Assembly: GCF_030369635.1 (NCBI RefSeq)
Contig: NZ_CP128474.1
Span: forward strand, 682,001 to 746,000
DNA: 64,000 nt
Reading direction: 5' to 3'
From: Microbacterium arborescens
GTDB lineage: Bacteria; Actinomycetota; Actinomycetes; Actinomycetales; Microbacteriaceae
Position numbers and translations under genes: made by a program. Of the stretch, positions 13,942 to 21,792 are shown one piece after another; position 1 is the stretch's first letter, and every line of letters starts with the position of its first letter. The notes beneath the pieces were generated by a model, which saw only the letters and a program-made list of their open reading frames with translations, ran no database searches and was not told the origin of the DNA.

Positions 13942-16428
13942 ATGGCCGAGCTGCTGTACCGCCTGAGCAAGGGAGCCGCGCGCCGCGCCTGGCTCGTCGT
14001 CGTCGCCTGGATCGCGGTGCTGGGGATCGCCGGCGGTGCCTTCGCACTCGGATTCGGCGGGCTGTCGTCGAGCTTCGACATCCCGGGCACCGCCTCGTCG
14101 AAGGTCACCGATCAGCTCGCCGACGAGCTGCCCGACTTCGCCGGAGCCGCGGGAACCGTGGTGTTCCACGCCGAGGACGGTGCGCTCACCGACGATCAGC
14201 GCGCGGCGATCTCCGACCTCGTCGCCTCGGCCACCGACCTGCCCGACGTCGCGACCGTCAACGATCCGTTCCAGGCGGAGGCGCAGCGGGCGACGCAGGC
14301 TCAGCAGCTGGCCGACGGCCGGGCGCAGCTGTCGGCCGCGCGTGACCAGCTCGACGCCGGACAAGCGCAGCTCGACCAGGGGACGGCCCAGCTCGAGGCG
14401 GGGCAGGCCCAGCTCGACGCCGCACGGGCTCAGCTCGAGGCTGCCGGCGCCCCCACTCAGCAGCTCGCCGCGCTCGATGCCCAGCAGGCACAGCTCGACG
14501 CCGGCCGCGCCGAGCTGGAACGGCAACAGGCGACCCTCGACTCGGGCCGTGCCGAGCTCGAGGCGCAGGCCGAGACCGCCGACCTCGGCGGTCGTCTGCT
14601 CGACCTGGCCGACGGGATCGCGCTGGTCTCGCCCGACGGCTCGACCGCGACGGTCAACGTCGCCTTCACCCTGCCGCGCCTCGAACTGCCGCAGGACGCG
14701 AAGGACGCCGTCGTCGAGCACTTCACCGCCGAGCCGATCGACGGTGTCGAGGTGGGCTTCTCGACCGAGATCTCGCAGGGCGTGCCGAAGATCCTCGGTG
14801 TCGGCGAGGCCGTCGGCGTCGGCGTCGCCGCCGTCGTCCTGCTCGTCATGCTCGGAAGCCTGATCGCGGCCGCGCTTCCCCTGGTCACCGCCATCGTCGG
14901 CGTGGGGGTCGGCGTGCTCGGGGTGCTCTCGCTGTCGGGAGTCGTGCAGATGGCGTCGGTGACCCCCGTGCTCGGCGTGATGCTCGGGCTCGCGGTCGGC
15001 ATCGACTACGCGCTGTTCGTGCTCAATCGGCACCGCAAGCAGCTGCTGCGCGGCATCGACCTGCACGAGTCGATCGGCCTCGCCGGCGGCACCGCCGGCA
15101 ACGCCGTGGTCTTCGCCGGCTCGACGGTCGTCGTCGCCCTCCTCGCCCTCAACATCACCGGCATCCCGTTCCTCGGTCTCATGGGAACGGCCGGGGCCGT
15201 GTGCGTCGCCATCGCCGTCCTGATCGCGATCACGCTGCTTCCGGCGCTCCTCGGGCTGCTCGGGATGCGCGTGCTCGGCCGCCGGGCGCGCACCCGTGTC
15301 GGAGCGCCCGACGTCGTGTCGACGCCGACGCGCGCCATGCCGACCTGGCGCGCCGTCACGACCGCCGTCGTCTCGGTCGGGCTCCTGCTCGTCCTGGCGG
15401 TGCCGGCGCTGTCGATGCGGGTCGGCCTTCCCGATGGGGCATCCGAGCCGGAGGGGTCGTACGGACAGCGTGCGTTCCAGCTCACCGAAGACGCTTTCGG
15501 TCCCGGCGCGAACTCGCCGCTGCTGGTGACCGCGAGCCTCCCGGAGGGCCTCGACGACGCCGGGCGTCTGCAGGCGCAGGTCGCGGTGGCCGAGGCGATC
15601 GCCGGCCGGGAGCACGTGAGCGCCGTCGCCCCGATCGCCGTCTCCGACAGCGGTGCCATCGCCGCGTTCCAGGTGATCCCCACCGAAGGCCCGAGCAGCG
15701 TCGCGACCGAAGACCTGGTGCGCGACCTGCGCTCACTGCCGCCCGTCGACGGCGAGTACGCGCTCGGTGTCGCCGGTCAGGCCGCCATCAACATCGACAT
15801 CTCCGAAGGTCTCGTCGGCATCCTGCCGATCTACCTCGCGGTCGTGGTGGGGCTCTCGCTGGTGATCATGATCGTCGTGTTCCGGTCGCTCGTCGTGCCG
15901 CTCATCGCCACCGGCGGCTTCATCCTGTCGCTGTTCGCGACCTACGGCGCCGTCGTCGCGGTGTTCCAGTGGGGGTGGGGCGCCGAGCTCATCGGTCTGC
16001 ATACGACCGGTCCGATCCTGAACTTCCTCCCCGTGATCCTCGTGGGCATCCTGTTCGGGCTCGCCATGGACTACCAGCTGTTCCTCGCATCGGGCATGCG
16101 TGAAGCGTTCGTGCACGGCTCCGAAGCGAGGCTCGCCGTCATGCAGGGGTTCCGCGCCGGCCGCTCGGTCGTCGTGGCGGCGGCGCTGATCATGGTGTCC
16201 GTCTTCGGCGGCTTCATCTTCGCCGAGGCGACGATCATCCGCTCGATGGGCTTCGGTCTGGCCTTCGGCATCCTGGTCGACGCGCTCGTGGTGCGCATGC
16301 TGCTGATGCCGGCGCTCATGCACCTCATCGGCCGCGGCGCGTGGTGGCTGCCCCGGTGGCTCGACCGCATCCTGCCCGATGTCGACGTCGAGGGCGCCAA
16401 GCTCGAGCGGACGCACCCGCACGTCTGA
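13942..16428 (+). CDS. MMPL-family RND transporter
   Basis: 828-residue inner-membrane exporter of the MmpL/YdfJ type, driven by the proton gradient. Helix 1 is at residues 17-36 (AWLVVVAWIAVLGIAGGAFA). Two six-helix blocks lie near residues 290-450 and 610-810, with the RND proton-relay region ending GLAVGIDYALFVLNRHR in the first and GLAMDYQLFLASGMREA in the second. The first periplasmic loop carries an unusual run of Ala/Gln/Leu/Asp heptads at about residues 120-215, predicted coiled coil. A TetR gene and palindromic operator lie directly upstream. Cargo is probably a lipid or hydrophobic toxin; not determinable here. Confidence 0.9.
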   Translation: MAELLYRLSKGAARRAWLVVVAWIAVLGIAGGAFALGFGGLSSSFDIPGTASSKVTDQLADELPDFAGAAGTVVFHAEDGALTDDQRAAISDLVASATDLPDVATVNDPFQAEAQRATQAQQLADGRAQLSAARDQLDAGQAQLDQGTAQLEAGQAQLDAARAQLEAAGAPTQQLAALDAQQAQLDAGRAELERQQATLDSGRAELEAQAETADLGGRLLDLADGIALVSPDGSTATVNVAFTLPRLELPQDAKDAVVEHFTAEPIDGVEVGFSTEISQGVPKILGVGEAVGVGVAAVVLLVMLGSLIAAALPLVTAIVGVGVGVLGVLSLSGVVQMASVTPVLGVMLGLAVGIDYALFVLNRHRKQLLRGIDLHESIGLAGGTAGNAVVFAGSTVVVALLALNITGIPFLGLMGTAGAVCVAIAVLIAITLLPALLGLLGMRVLGRRARTRVGAPDVVSTPTRAMPTWRAVTTAVVSVGLLLVLAVPALSMRVGLPDGASEPEGSYGQRAFQLTEDAFGPGANSPLLVTASLPEGLDDAGRLQAQVAVAEAIAGREHVSAVAPIAVSDSGAIAAFQVIPTEGPSSVATEDLVRDLRSLPPVDGEYALGVAGQAAINIDISEGLVGILPIYLAVVVGLSLVIMIVVFRSLVVPLIATGGFILSLFATYGAVVAVFQWGWGAELIGLHTTGPILNFLPVILVGILFGLAMDYQLFLASGMREAFVHGSEARLAVMQGFRAGRSVVVAAALIMVSVFGGFIFAEATIIRSMGFGLAFGILVDALVVRMLLMPALMHLIGRGAWWLPRWLDRILPDVDVEGAKLERTHPHV

Positions 16429-16439
16429 GGGGCAGGGTC

Positions 16440-17765
16440 TCAGAAGGCGTCGAGGTCGGCGCGCAGGCCCTGACCGGTGTGCTCGGTGCGCAGGATGCCG
16501 CGCCGCCGGAGCACCGGAACGAGCTCGTCGAGCGCTCGGTGCAGTGTGACGGGGTGGAAGTCTCCCGAGAAGATCAGACCGTCGTTGTCGGCGTCGTCGC
16601 CGAGCGCCTGGATGACGTCGGCGATCTCCTCCGCGGTCCCCACCGTTCCTCCGGCGCCGTCGGTCACGCGACCGAGCCGTGCCTTGCCGGCGAGGATGTC
16701 GCGCAGCGGCGCCTCCGAGAAATCGGAGTATCGGCCGAGCAGGCCCCGGATGGTGCCTTTCGAGACGTGATCGCCGAAGATCGCGGGGTCGAGCGGGCGG
16801 TCGAGATCGAGCGTCGTGAGGTCGGTCTCGAGGTCGCTCGACCAGGCCTCGGCGACCTCGACGAGGGTCGCCTCGTCCGGGTGGCGTGACGCCTCGACGA
16901 TGCGCTCCGCCTCGTCGGCCGAGCTCGCGACGATCGGCTTGAAGACGAAGAAGGTCTTGACGGCGTCGGCATCCCGGCCCGCAGCGCGCGCCGCCTCGCG
17001 CACCCGGGCGCGGTAGGCGCGGATGCTCGCGGGATCGAGGTTCGACAGGGCGAGCTGGATCTCGGAGTTCGCACCGGCGAAGCCGATGCCCCGGGGGGAG
17101 CCGCCGGGCGAGGCCACGATCGGATCACCGGCGGCCAGCGGCTCGGCATTCAGTGGACCGTCGAACGAGAAGTACTCGCCCCGGTGCCGGACGGCGTGGA
17201 TCTTCGAGCCGTCGGCGTAGATCTGCGTGTCGGGGTCGGCGATCAGCGCGTCGTCGTCCCAGCTGTGCCAGAGCAGGCGCAGGGCGTCGAGCCATTCCTG
17301 GGCGCGGTCGTACGCTGCATCGTGACCGAGGCGCTCGGTGCCGAAGTGGTGCGCCGAGCCGACGTCGGTGACGACGTTGAGTCCGAGCCGGCTGCCGCTG
17401 AGGTGCTGCAGCGATGCGAACTGACGGGCCGCGAGGTACGGCGGCCAGGCGGCCGGATTGACGGTGGGGATCACGCCGAGGTGCTGCGTCGCGGCGAACA
17501 GGTACGGCGCGAGTGTCCACGGGTCGTGCTTCGGCCCGCCGTAGGCCTTGCGCACCCGCAGATTGAGCGTCTCGGGGGTGATGCCGACCGAGAGCGCGTC
17601 TTCGATGAGGACGAAGTCGAACCCCGCCTGCTCGAGCTCGCGCGCCGAGTGCTGGTAGAGGTCGGGCTTCTGCCACGGCCAGTTCCACCGCTGGTAGGGC
17701 CGAGCCCAGCCGTGGGGACCGAAACCTCGGGAGAGGAACCACCCGAAATGCTGCGTGCGGGTCAC
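16440..17765 (-). CDS. LLM-class flavin-dependent monooxygenase (NtaA/SnaA/DszA family)
   Basis: 441-residue reduced-flavin monooxygenase. The N-terminus (FGWFLSRGFGPHGWARPYQR) and the HLSGSRLGLNVVTDVGSAHH segment are typical of the nitrilotriacetate/dibenzothiophene-sulfone group, which needs a separate flavin reductase. The GTG at 17765 overlaps the stop of metY by four bases (GTGA), a very tight coupling that suggests the monooxygenase frees sulfur that MetY then fixes into homocysteine. A flavin reductase gene lies 2.4 kb away at 20166. The long open frame continuing upstream through metY is not coding. Substrate, such as a sulfone or thioether, is inferred. Confidence 0.8.
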   Translation of the reverse strand: MTRTQHFGWFLSRGFGPHGWARPYQRWNWPWQKPDLYQHSARELEQAGFDFVLIEDALSVGITPETLNLRVRKAYGGPKHDPWTLAPYLFAATQHLGVIPTVNPAAWPPYLAARQFASLQHLSGSRLGLNVVTDVGSAHHFGTERLGHDAAYDRAQEWLDALRLLWHSWDDDALIADPDTQIYADGSKIHAVRHRGEYFSFDGPLNAEPLAAGDPIVASPGGSPRGIGFAGANSEIQLALSNLDPASIRAYRARVREAARAAGRDADAVKTFFVFKPIVASSADEAERIVEASRHPDEATLVEVAEAWSSDLETDLTTLDLDRPLDPAIFGDHVSKGTIRGLLGRYSDFSEAPLRDILAGKARLGRVTDGAGGTVGTAEEIADVIQALGDDADNDGLIFSGDFHPVTLHRALDELVPVLRRRGILRTEHTGQGLRADLDAF

Positions 17766-19099
17766 GCCGACACCGCCTCCGACACATCGGCGGTCGCGGC
17801 CGCGGCCGCGATGAGCCCGCGCTCGAGGTCGGCGATGAGGTCGCCGGTGTCCTCCAGCCCGACCGAGAGCCGCAGGAGCCCCGGTCCGACGCCGATCCGC
17901 TCGAGATCGGCGTCGCTGCGGCTGGCGTGGGTGGTGGTCGCGGGATGCAGCACGAGCGACCTCACATCGCCGAGATGGGTCATCGGGGTGAACAGCCGGA
18001 CGCTGCGGGTGAATGCCTCCGCGGCTGCTCTCCCGCCCGCGAGGGTGAAGGAGAACAGGGCGCCCTGCCCGGCCGGGAGGAGGCGGGCGGCGAGGTCGTG
18101 GTCGGGGTGCGAGGCGAGTCCGCTGTAGTCGACGCCGACGACCTCGGGGCGCGTCTCGAGCCAGGCAGCGAGCGCCGCCGCCGTCTGCGATTGGCGAGCC
18201 ACGCGCAGCGAGAGGGTCTCGATGCCCTGTAGCAGCAGGAACGCGTTGAGGGGCGACGGTGACGGACCGAAGCGCATCGCGACGCGTCGTGCCGTGTCGA
18301 GGAAGGCTCTCTCGCCCGAGCGTTCGACGAACGTGCGGCCGTCGGGTCCGGTCTCGGAGGCGATCTGGCGGAAGCGTCCTGGTACCGCATCCCACGCGAA
18401 GCGTCCGCCGTCGATGATGACGCCGCCGAGGCCCGTGCCGTGGCCCGACAGGAACTTCGACGCGGAGTGGATGACGATGTCGGCACCCAGCTCGAGCGGA
18501 CGCAGCAGGTACGGGGTCGCGAGGGTCGAGTCGACCACGAGCGGGATGCCGTGGCGGTGTGCGACCTCGGCGACGGTGGGGATGTCGAGCACGCCGCCGC
18601 GTGGGTTGGCGATCGACTCGGCCACGAGGGCGCGGGTGCGCGGGCCGATCGCCGACTCCCAGGCGGCGGGGTCGCGCGGGTCGTCGACGAAGTCCGTCGT
18701 GATCCCGAGCCGTGCGAACTCCGAGCGCAGCAGCTCGCGCGTGCCTTCGTAGATCGCGGAGGCGGCGACGATGTGATCGCCGGATTCCAGGATCGTCAGC
18801 AGCGCCGTCGTCGTCGCCGCCTGGCCGCTGCCGACCAGCAGCGCTCCGACGCCACCCTCGAGATCGGCGATGCGCCGCTCGGCCGCCGCCGCCGTCGGGT
18901 TGCCGACGCGCGTGTAGCTGAAGCCCGTGGCGGGGTCGGCGAAGCGGCCCTCGCCGTCGGCGATGTCGTCGAACTCGAACCCGGCGGTCAGATAGATCGG
19001 TGTCGCGCGCGAGCCGTACGCGTCGAAACCGCGGGCCCCCGCGTGCAACTGACGCGTCGCGAAGGCGAGGGATTCGGGGTTGTTCTCCAGAGCGGACAT
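17762..19099 (-). CDS. metY: O-acetylhomoserine sulfhydrylase (PLP enzyme)
   Basis: 445-residue Cys/Met-metabolism PLP enzyme that makes homocysteine from O-acetylhomoserine and sulfide. The PLP lysine is in HSASKFLSGHGTGLGG, the cofactor-phosphate region is LVGSGQAATTTALLTILESG, and the substrate loop GFSYTRVGNPTAAAAERRIA matches MetY. Length (longer than the 380-residue MetB type) supports sulfhydrylase over gamma-synthase. The ATG at 19099 follows GGAGG closely. It is the first gene of a two-gene unit with the LLM monooxygenase and is divergent from a rhodanese gene. Confidence 0.85.
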   Translation of the reverse strand: MSALENNPESLAFATRQLHAGARGFDAYGSRATPIYLTAGFEFDDIADGEGRFADPATGFSYTRVGNPTAAAAERRIADLEGGVGALLVGSGQAATTTALLTILESGDHIVAASAIYEGTRELLRSEFARLGITTDFVDDPRDPAAWESAIGPRTRALVAESIANPRGGVLDIPTVAEVAHRHGIPLVVDSTLATPYLLRPLELGADIVIHSASKFLSGHGTGLGGVIIDGGRFAWDAVPGRFRQIASETGPDGRTFVERSGERAFLDTARRVAMRFGPSPSPLNAFLLLQGIETLSLRVARQSQTAAALAAWLETRPEVVGVDYSGLASHPDHDLAARLLPAGQGALFSFTLAGGRAAAEAFTRSVRLFTPMTHLGDVRSLVLHPATTTHASRSDADLERIGVGPGLLRLSVGLEDTGDLIADLERGLIAAAAATADVSEAVSA

Positions 19100-19180
19100 G
19101 GAGGGAAGAGTACGGCGGGCGACCGAGGCGGCGCTTTCGTCTCGTCATGCGGAGTCACGCGGCGCCTGTCGGCCGCCCTC

Positions 19181-19220
19181 GTGTGTCGCCCTGTGTTCTC
19201 ATGTGTCGCCCTGTGTTCTC
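19181..19220. repeat. Tandem 20-base repeat between metY and rhodanese genes
   Basis: GTGTGTCGCCCTGTGTTCTC is followed immediately by ATGTGTCGCCCTGTGTTCTC, differing at the first base. The pair lies 82-121 bases upstream of metY and 62-101 bases upstream of the divergent sulfurtransferase, the usual place for regulator sites. No start codon with a ribosome site overlaps it. Confidence 0.55.
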
Positions 19221-19281
19221 GTGTTTCCGACTGTTTCGCCGGGGGAGGTGGGCCGGGGGCGGTCGTGGCGAGCATGGGGTC

Positions 19282-20139
19282 ATGTCCCCCCTGGTGAGCG
19301 TCGACGACCTCGCCGCCGAACTCGCCGCGGACGCTCCCGTGCGGCTGCTGGATGTCCGGTGGCGGCTGGACCGCGCCGAAGGGCGGCCCGACTACGTGAG
19401 CGGGCACCTGCCCGGCGCTGTCTACGTCGACCTGGAGCGCGAGCTCGCTCGCCCCGGTGTTCCCGAGCAGGGGCGGCATCCGCTGCCCGGTCGCGCCGAC
19501 CTCGAGGTCGCGATCCGACGCTGGGGTGTCACCGCGGGTGACCGTCTCGTCGCCTACGACGACAACGACGGCGTCGCGGCAGCCCGCGCATGGTGGTTGC
19601 TGCGCCGTCACGGCCTCGACATCCGCGTGCTCGACGGAGGTTTCCGGGCGTGGGTCGCATCGGGCCGACGTCTCGAGCGCAGTGATCGCGCCGCGGCGGC
19701 CGGCGATGTGGAGCTGCCGGAGGGGAGGGGCGGTCTCGCCGGTATCGACGAGGCGGCCGTCGCTCCGGCCCGAGGCGTGCTGCTCGACGTCCGCGCGCCA
19801 CAGCACTACCGCGGTCAGACGGTCGGGGCCGACCCGGTCAGCGGGCACATCCCGGGCGCGCTCAATCTTCCTACGGTCGTCCACATCGCCCCGGACGGGT
19901 TGCTGCGAAGCCCCGACGAGATCCGTGCCTCGCTCGCAACAGTGGGCATCGGTCCCGACACGGATGTCGTCATCACGTGCAGTTCGGGAATCGCCTCGGC
20001 TCACACCGCCCTCGCCTTCGCCGTCGCCGGATACGGCCGTGCGCGGGTGTTCGCGGGATCGTGGAGCCAGTGGTCTCGCGACCGCGGCCGTCCGGTCGCG
20101 ACCGGTCCCAGCCCGGCCGCCGCGATCGGCGTCGTCTAA
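19282..20139 (+). CDS. Rhodanese-type sulfurtransferase
   Basis: 285-residue two-domain rhodanese that would move sulfane sulfur from thiosulfate or 3-mercaptopyruvate to a thiol acceptor. Domain 1 (residues 1-125) has VRLLDVRWRLDRAEGRPDYV but no active cysteine. Domain 2 carries LLDVRAPQHYRGQTVG and the catalytic loop VITCSSGIASAHTAL, which differs from the usual CxxGxTA. The ATG at 19282 is chosen by homology of the start; the open frame extends much further left. It is divergent from metY, in keeping with sulfur assimilation. Confidence 0.85.
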   Translation: MSPLVSVDDLAAELAADAPVRLLDVRWRLDRAEGRPDYVSGHLPGAVYVDLERELARPGVPEQGRHPLPGRADLEVAIRRWGVTAGDRLVAYDDNDGVAAARAWWLLRRHGLDIRVLDGGFRAWVASGRRLERSDRAAAAGDVELPEGRGGLAGIDEAAVAPARGVLLDVRAPQHYRGQTVGADPVSGHIPGALNLPTVVHIAPDGLLRSPDEIRASLATVGIGPDTDVVITCSSGIASAHTALAFAVAGYGRARVFAGSWSQWSRDRGRPVATGPSPAAAIGVV

Positions 20140-20165
20140 TAGACGACGATCTGATCTGACGACGA

Positions 20166-20735
20166 TCAGTCGCGGAGGGCGGAGCCCTCGCTGAGGCGGT
20201 GCCACGTGCGGTTGTGGTAGACCAGTGCGTCGCCGTGACCGCCCGGCTCGACGTCGCGTTCGACGTGAGACTGCAGGGCGTGGCCGGCGATGACGATGGA
20301 GCCGCCCGCATCCATGCGCGACACGACCGCGCAACGGACCCACGCACGCACGCCGCGGTACACGGGCTCTCCCGTAGTCAGCCGTGACCAGGTCGAGGTG
20401 TCGGCGAAGCGATCGATGCCGCTCGTCGCGCCGAGCTTCGCGAGCGGAAGGTCGTCGGCGTCGAGGAGATGCACCACGACGGTCTCGGCCGTCGACAGCA
20501 CCGCCGAGGCGGACGACTGCGCCGACACCGAGAACACCAGCAGCGGCGGGTCGGCGCTCACCGACGACACCGAGGTCGCCGTCAGCGCGACCGGGCCGTC
20601 GCCTGCGTCAGCCGTGATGACGGCGACACCGCCGGGGTGCCCGCGGAAGAGCGTCTTGAAGTCATCGGCGGACAGCGAGCCGCCCAGATGACGGGAGGGG
20701 TGCTCCGCGGACGGGTCGATGTTCGGCTGAGACAT
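20166..20735 (-). CDS. Flavin reductase-like protein
   Basis: 189-residue FMN-binding protein of the flavin reductase family, which supplies reduced flavin to two-component monooxygenases. Signatures are FRGHPGGVAVITADAGDGPV near residue 33, then TATSVSSVSADPPLLVFSVS and the RFADTSTWSRL region. It is the natural partner for the LLM monooxygenase at 16440. The ATG at 20735 has no ribosome site but stands seven bases after a TAACGT -10, mirrored exactly by the divergent nitroreductase gene; a longer start at 20756 would sit upstream of that -10 and is rejected. Confidence 0.8.
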   Translation of the reverse strand: MSQPNIDPSAEHPSRHLGGSLSADDFKTLFRGHPGGVAVITADAGDGPVALTATSVSSVSADPPLLVFSVSAQSSASAVLSTAETVVVHLLDADDLPLAKLGATSGIDRFADTSTWSRLTTGEPVYRGVRAWVRCAVVSRMDAGGSIVIAGHALQSHVERDVEPGGHGDALVYHNRTWHRLSEGSALRD

Positions 20736-20742
20736 GATCACG

Positions 20743-20813
20743 ACGTTAGTAACCACGAAGGCTCACCACATGTTCCGTGAACGTCGGAGACGATCGATGA
20801 CGCCATGTAACGT
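20743..20813. promoter_or_regulatory. Mirror-image leaderless promoters of a divergent pair
   Basis: TAACGT occurs on the minus strand at 20748 to 20743 and on the plus strand at 20808-20813, each exactly seven bases before its start codon (ATG at 20735, GTG at 20821). Both genes are thus expected to begin transcription at the start codon. A small dyad GTTC-CGT-GAAC lies between them and could be a shared regulator site. Confidence 0.6.
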
Positions 20814-20820
20814 TCCCCGC

Positions 20821-21636
20821 GTGACGACGAAACCCCACGACGGATGGTCGCGCCGGTACGGCTCGGCTGCGCCCCACGACGACCTTCCGCGCAACGACGT
20901 GCTCGACCTGCTCTACCGTCACCGTTCCGTGCGCCGGTTCGCGCCCGGCGAGATCGACGATGCGACACTGACCGCGATCGTCGCCGCGGCGCAGTCGGCG
21001 TCGACGAGCTCGAACCTGCAGGCGTGGTCGGTCATCGAGGTGCGCGACCCCGAGCGGCTCGACGCGCTCGCGACGCTCGCCGGCGACCAGGACTTCATCC
21101 GCCGGGGCGGCGTCTTCCTCGTCTTCGTCGCGGACTGGGCCCGCGCGCGCGAGCTCGCACACCGAGCGGGGGAGAGGTCGGACGCCGTCGAGTACATCGA
21201 GAGCACGATCGTCGGCTTCATCGACGCGGCGCTCGCCGCCCAGAACGCCGTCGTCGCGGCGGAGTCGCTGGGGCTCGGCGCCGTCTACGTCGGAGCCGTC
21301 CGAAACCACCCCGAGCAGATCGCCGACCTGCTCGAGCTTCCCGTGGGCGCCTTCCCCGCGTTCGGTCTCGTGCTCGGTCGCCCCGACCCGGACGATCGCG
21401 CCGGGGTGAAGCCGCGATTGCCGCAGCGGGTCGTCCGTCACCGCGAGACCTACCGCATGCCGGTCGACGCCGACATCGCCGCATACGAGGAGGCCGTCAC
21501 GGCGTACTACCGCGCGCAGGGCGAGCCGCGGGGCTGGCTGCGCGCCGCGATCGCGCGGGTGCGGGATGCCGCCAGCCTGCACGGGCGTCACACGCTGCGC
21601 AGCTCTCTCGAGCGGCGCGGGCTGTCGTCGCGCTGA
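20821..21636 (+). CDS. NfsA-type nitroreductase family flavoprotein
   Basis: 271-residue FMN oxidoreductase of the NfsA/FRP group. The FMN-phosphate motif HRSVRRFAPGEIDDATLTAI is near residue 34, the AAQSASTSSNLQAWSVIEV helix follows, and the C-terminal LPQRVVRHRETYR closes the active site. Such enzymes reduce nitroaromatics, quinones or flavin with NADPH. The GTG at 20821 is chosen because TAACGT lies seven bases upstream; the frame is open further left without a ribosome site. It is divergent from the flavin reductase and precedes the cysteine operon on the same strand. Confidence 0.8.
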   Translation: MTTKPHDGWSRRYGSAAPHDDLPRNDVLDLLYRHRSVRRFAPGEIDDATLTAIVAAAQSASTSSNLQAWSVIEVRDPERLDALATLAGDQDFIRRGGVFLVFVADWARARELAHRAGERSDAVEYIESTIVGFIDAALAAQNAVVAAESLGLGAVYVGAVRNHPEQIADLLELPVGAFPAFGLVLGRPDPDDRAGVKPRLPQRVVRHRETYRMPVDADIAAYEEAVTAYYRAQGEPRGWLRAAIARVRDAASLHGRHTLRSSLERRGLSSR

Positions 21637-21654
21637 GCTCGACGGGCGGAACCC

Positions 21655-21683
21655 TCGACAGCGCCCCGGCCCTGGCCTAGGGT
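21655..21683 (+). promoter_or_regulatory. Promoter of the cysteine operon leader
   Basis: TCGACA (21655-21660) and TAGGGT (21678-21683) are 17 bases apart. The -10 is followed by six bases and the GTG of the leader peptide, so transcription is predicted to start at that GTG. Confidence 0.65.
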
Positions 21684-21689
21684 GGACGC

Positions 21690-21716
21690 GTGCAGACCTG
21701 TCGTTGTTGTCGCTGA
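21690..21716 (+). CDS. Cysteine-codon leader peptide (leaderless, 8 residues)
   Basis: GTG-CAG-ACC-TGT-CGT-TGT-TGT-CGC-TGA encodes MQTCRCCR: three Cys in eight codons, in a strongly GC-biased genome where TGT is a rare codon. The GTG is the predicted transcription start, because TAGGGT ends six bases upstream. It sits 77 bases before a cysteine/cystathionine synthase gene. Short leaderless frames with Cys runs are known in mycobacteria as cysteine-responsive attenuators of sulfur genes; this looks like the same device. Ribosome stalling when Cys-tRNA is scarce would change folding downstream. The frame is too short to judge by composition alone; the promoter geometry and gene context make the case. 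Confidence 0.7.
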   Translation: MQTCRCCR

Positions 21717-21785
21717 GCGCCGCCGCGCTCACCTCAGACGACCCCGACAGCACCCGCGCCTCTGAGCGCGCGGACACCGTGAGGA
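21714..21785 (+). promoter_or_regulatory. Candidate attenuator structures of the cysteine operon
   Basis: TGAGCGC (21714-21720) and GCGCTCA (21725-21731) form a 7-base stem whose left arm contains the leader stop codon. CTCAGA (21733-21738) can pair with TCTGAG (21761-21766). CCTCA (21732-21736) can instead pair with TGAGG (21780-21784), which covers the GAGGA ribosome site of the next gene. The last two pairings exclude each other, as an attenuator or sequestering switch requires. Folding energies were not computed. Confidence 0.45.
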
Positions 21786-21792
21786 CACCCTC

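Noticed and set aside
13498..15615. 705-codon open frame opposite the MMPL gene
   Set aside because: It is the antisense frame of a clear exporter gene, with an Arg/Glu/His-rich composition typical of shadow frames in GC-rich DNA and no domain.
16440..19148. 902-codon open frame spanning the LLM and metY genes
   Set aside because: Only its second half (from 17765) encodes the LLM protein; the first half is out of frame with metY, which is the real gene there.
19100..19281. SAM riboswitch or Cys leader peptide between metY and the rhodanese gene
   Set aside because: No SAM-type core or stop-delimited Cys frame was found on either strand; only the tandem 20-mer stands out.
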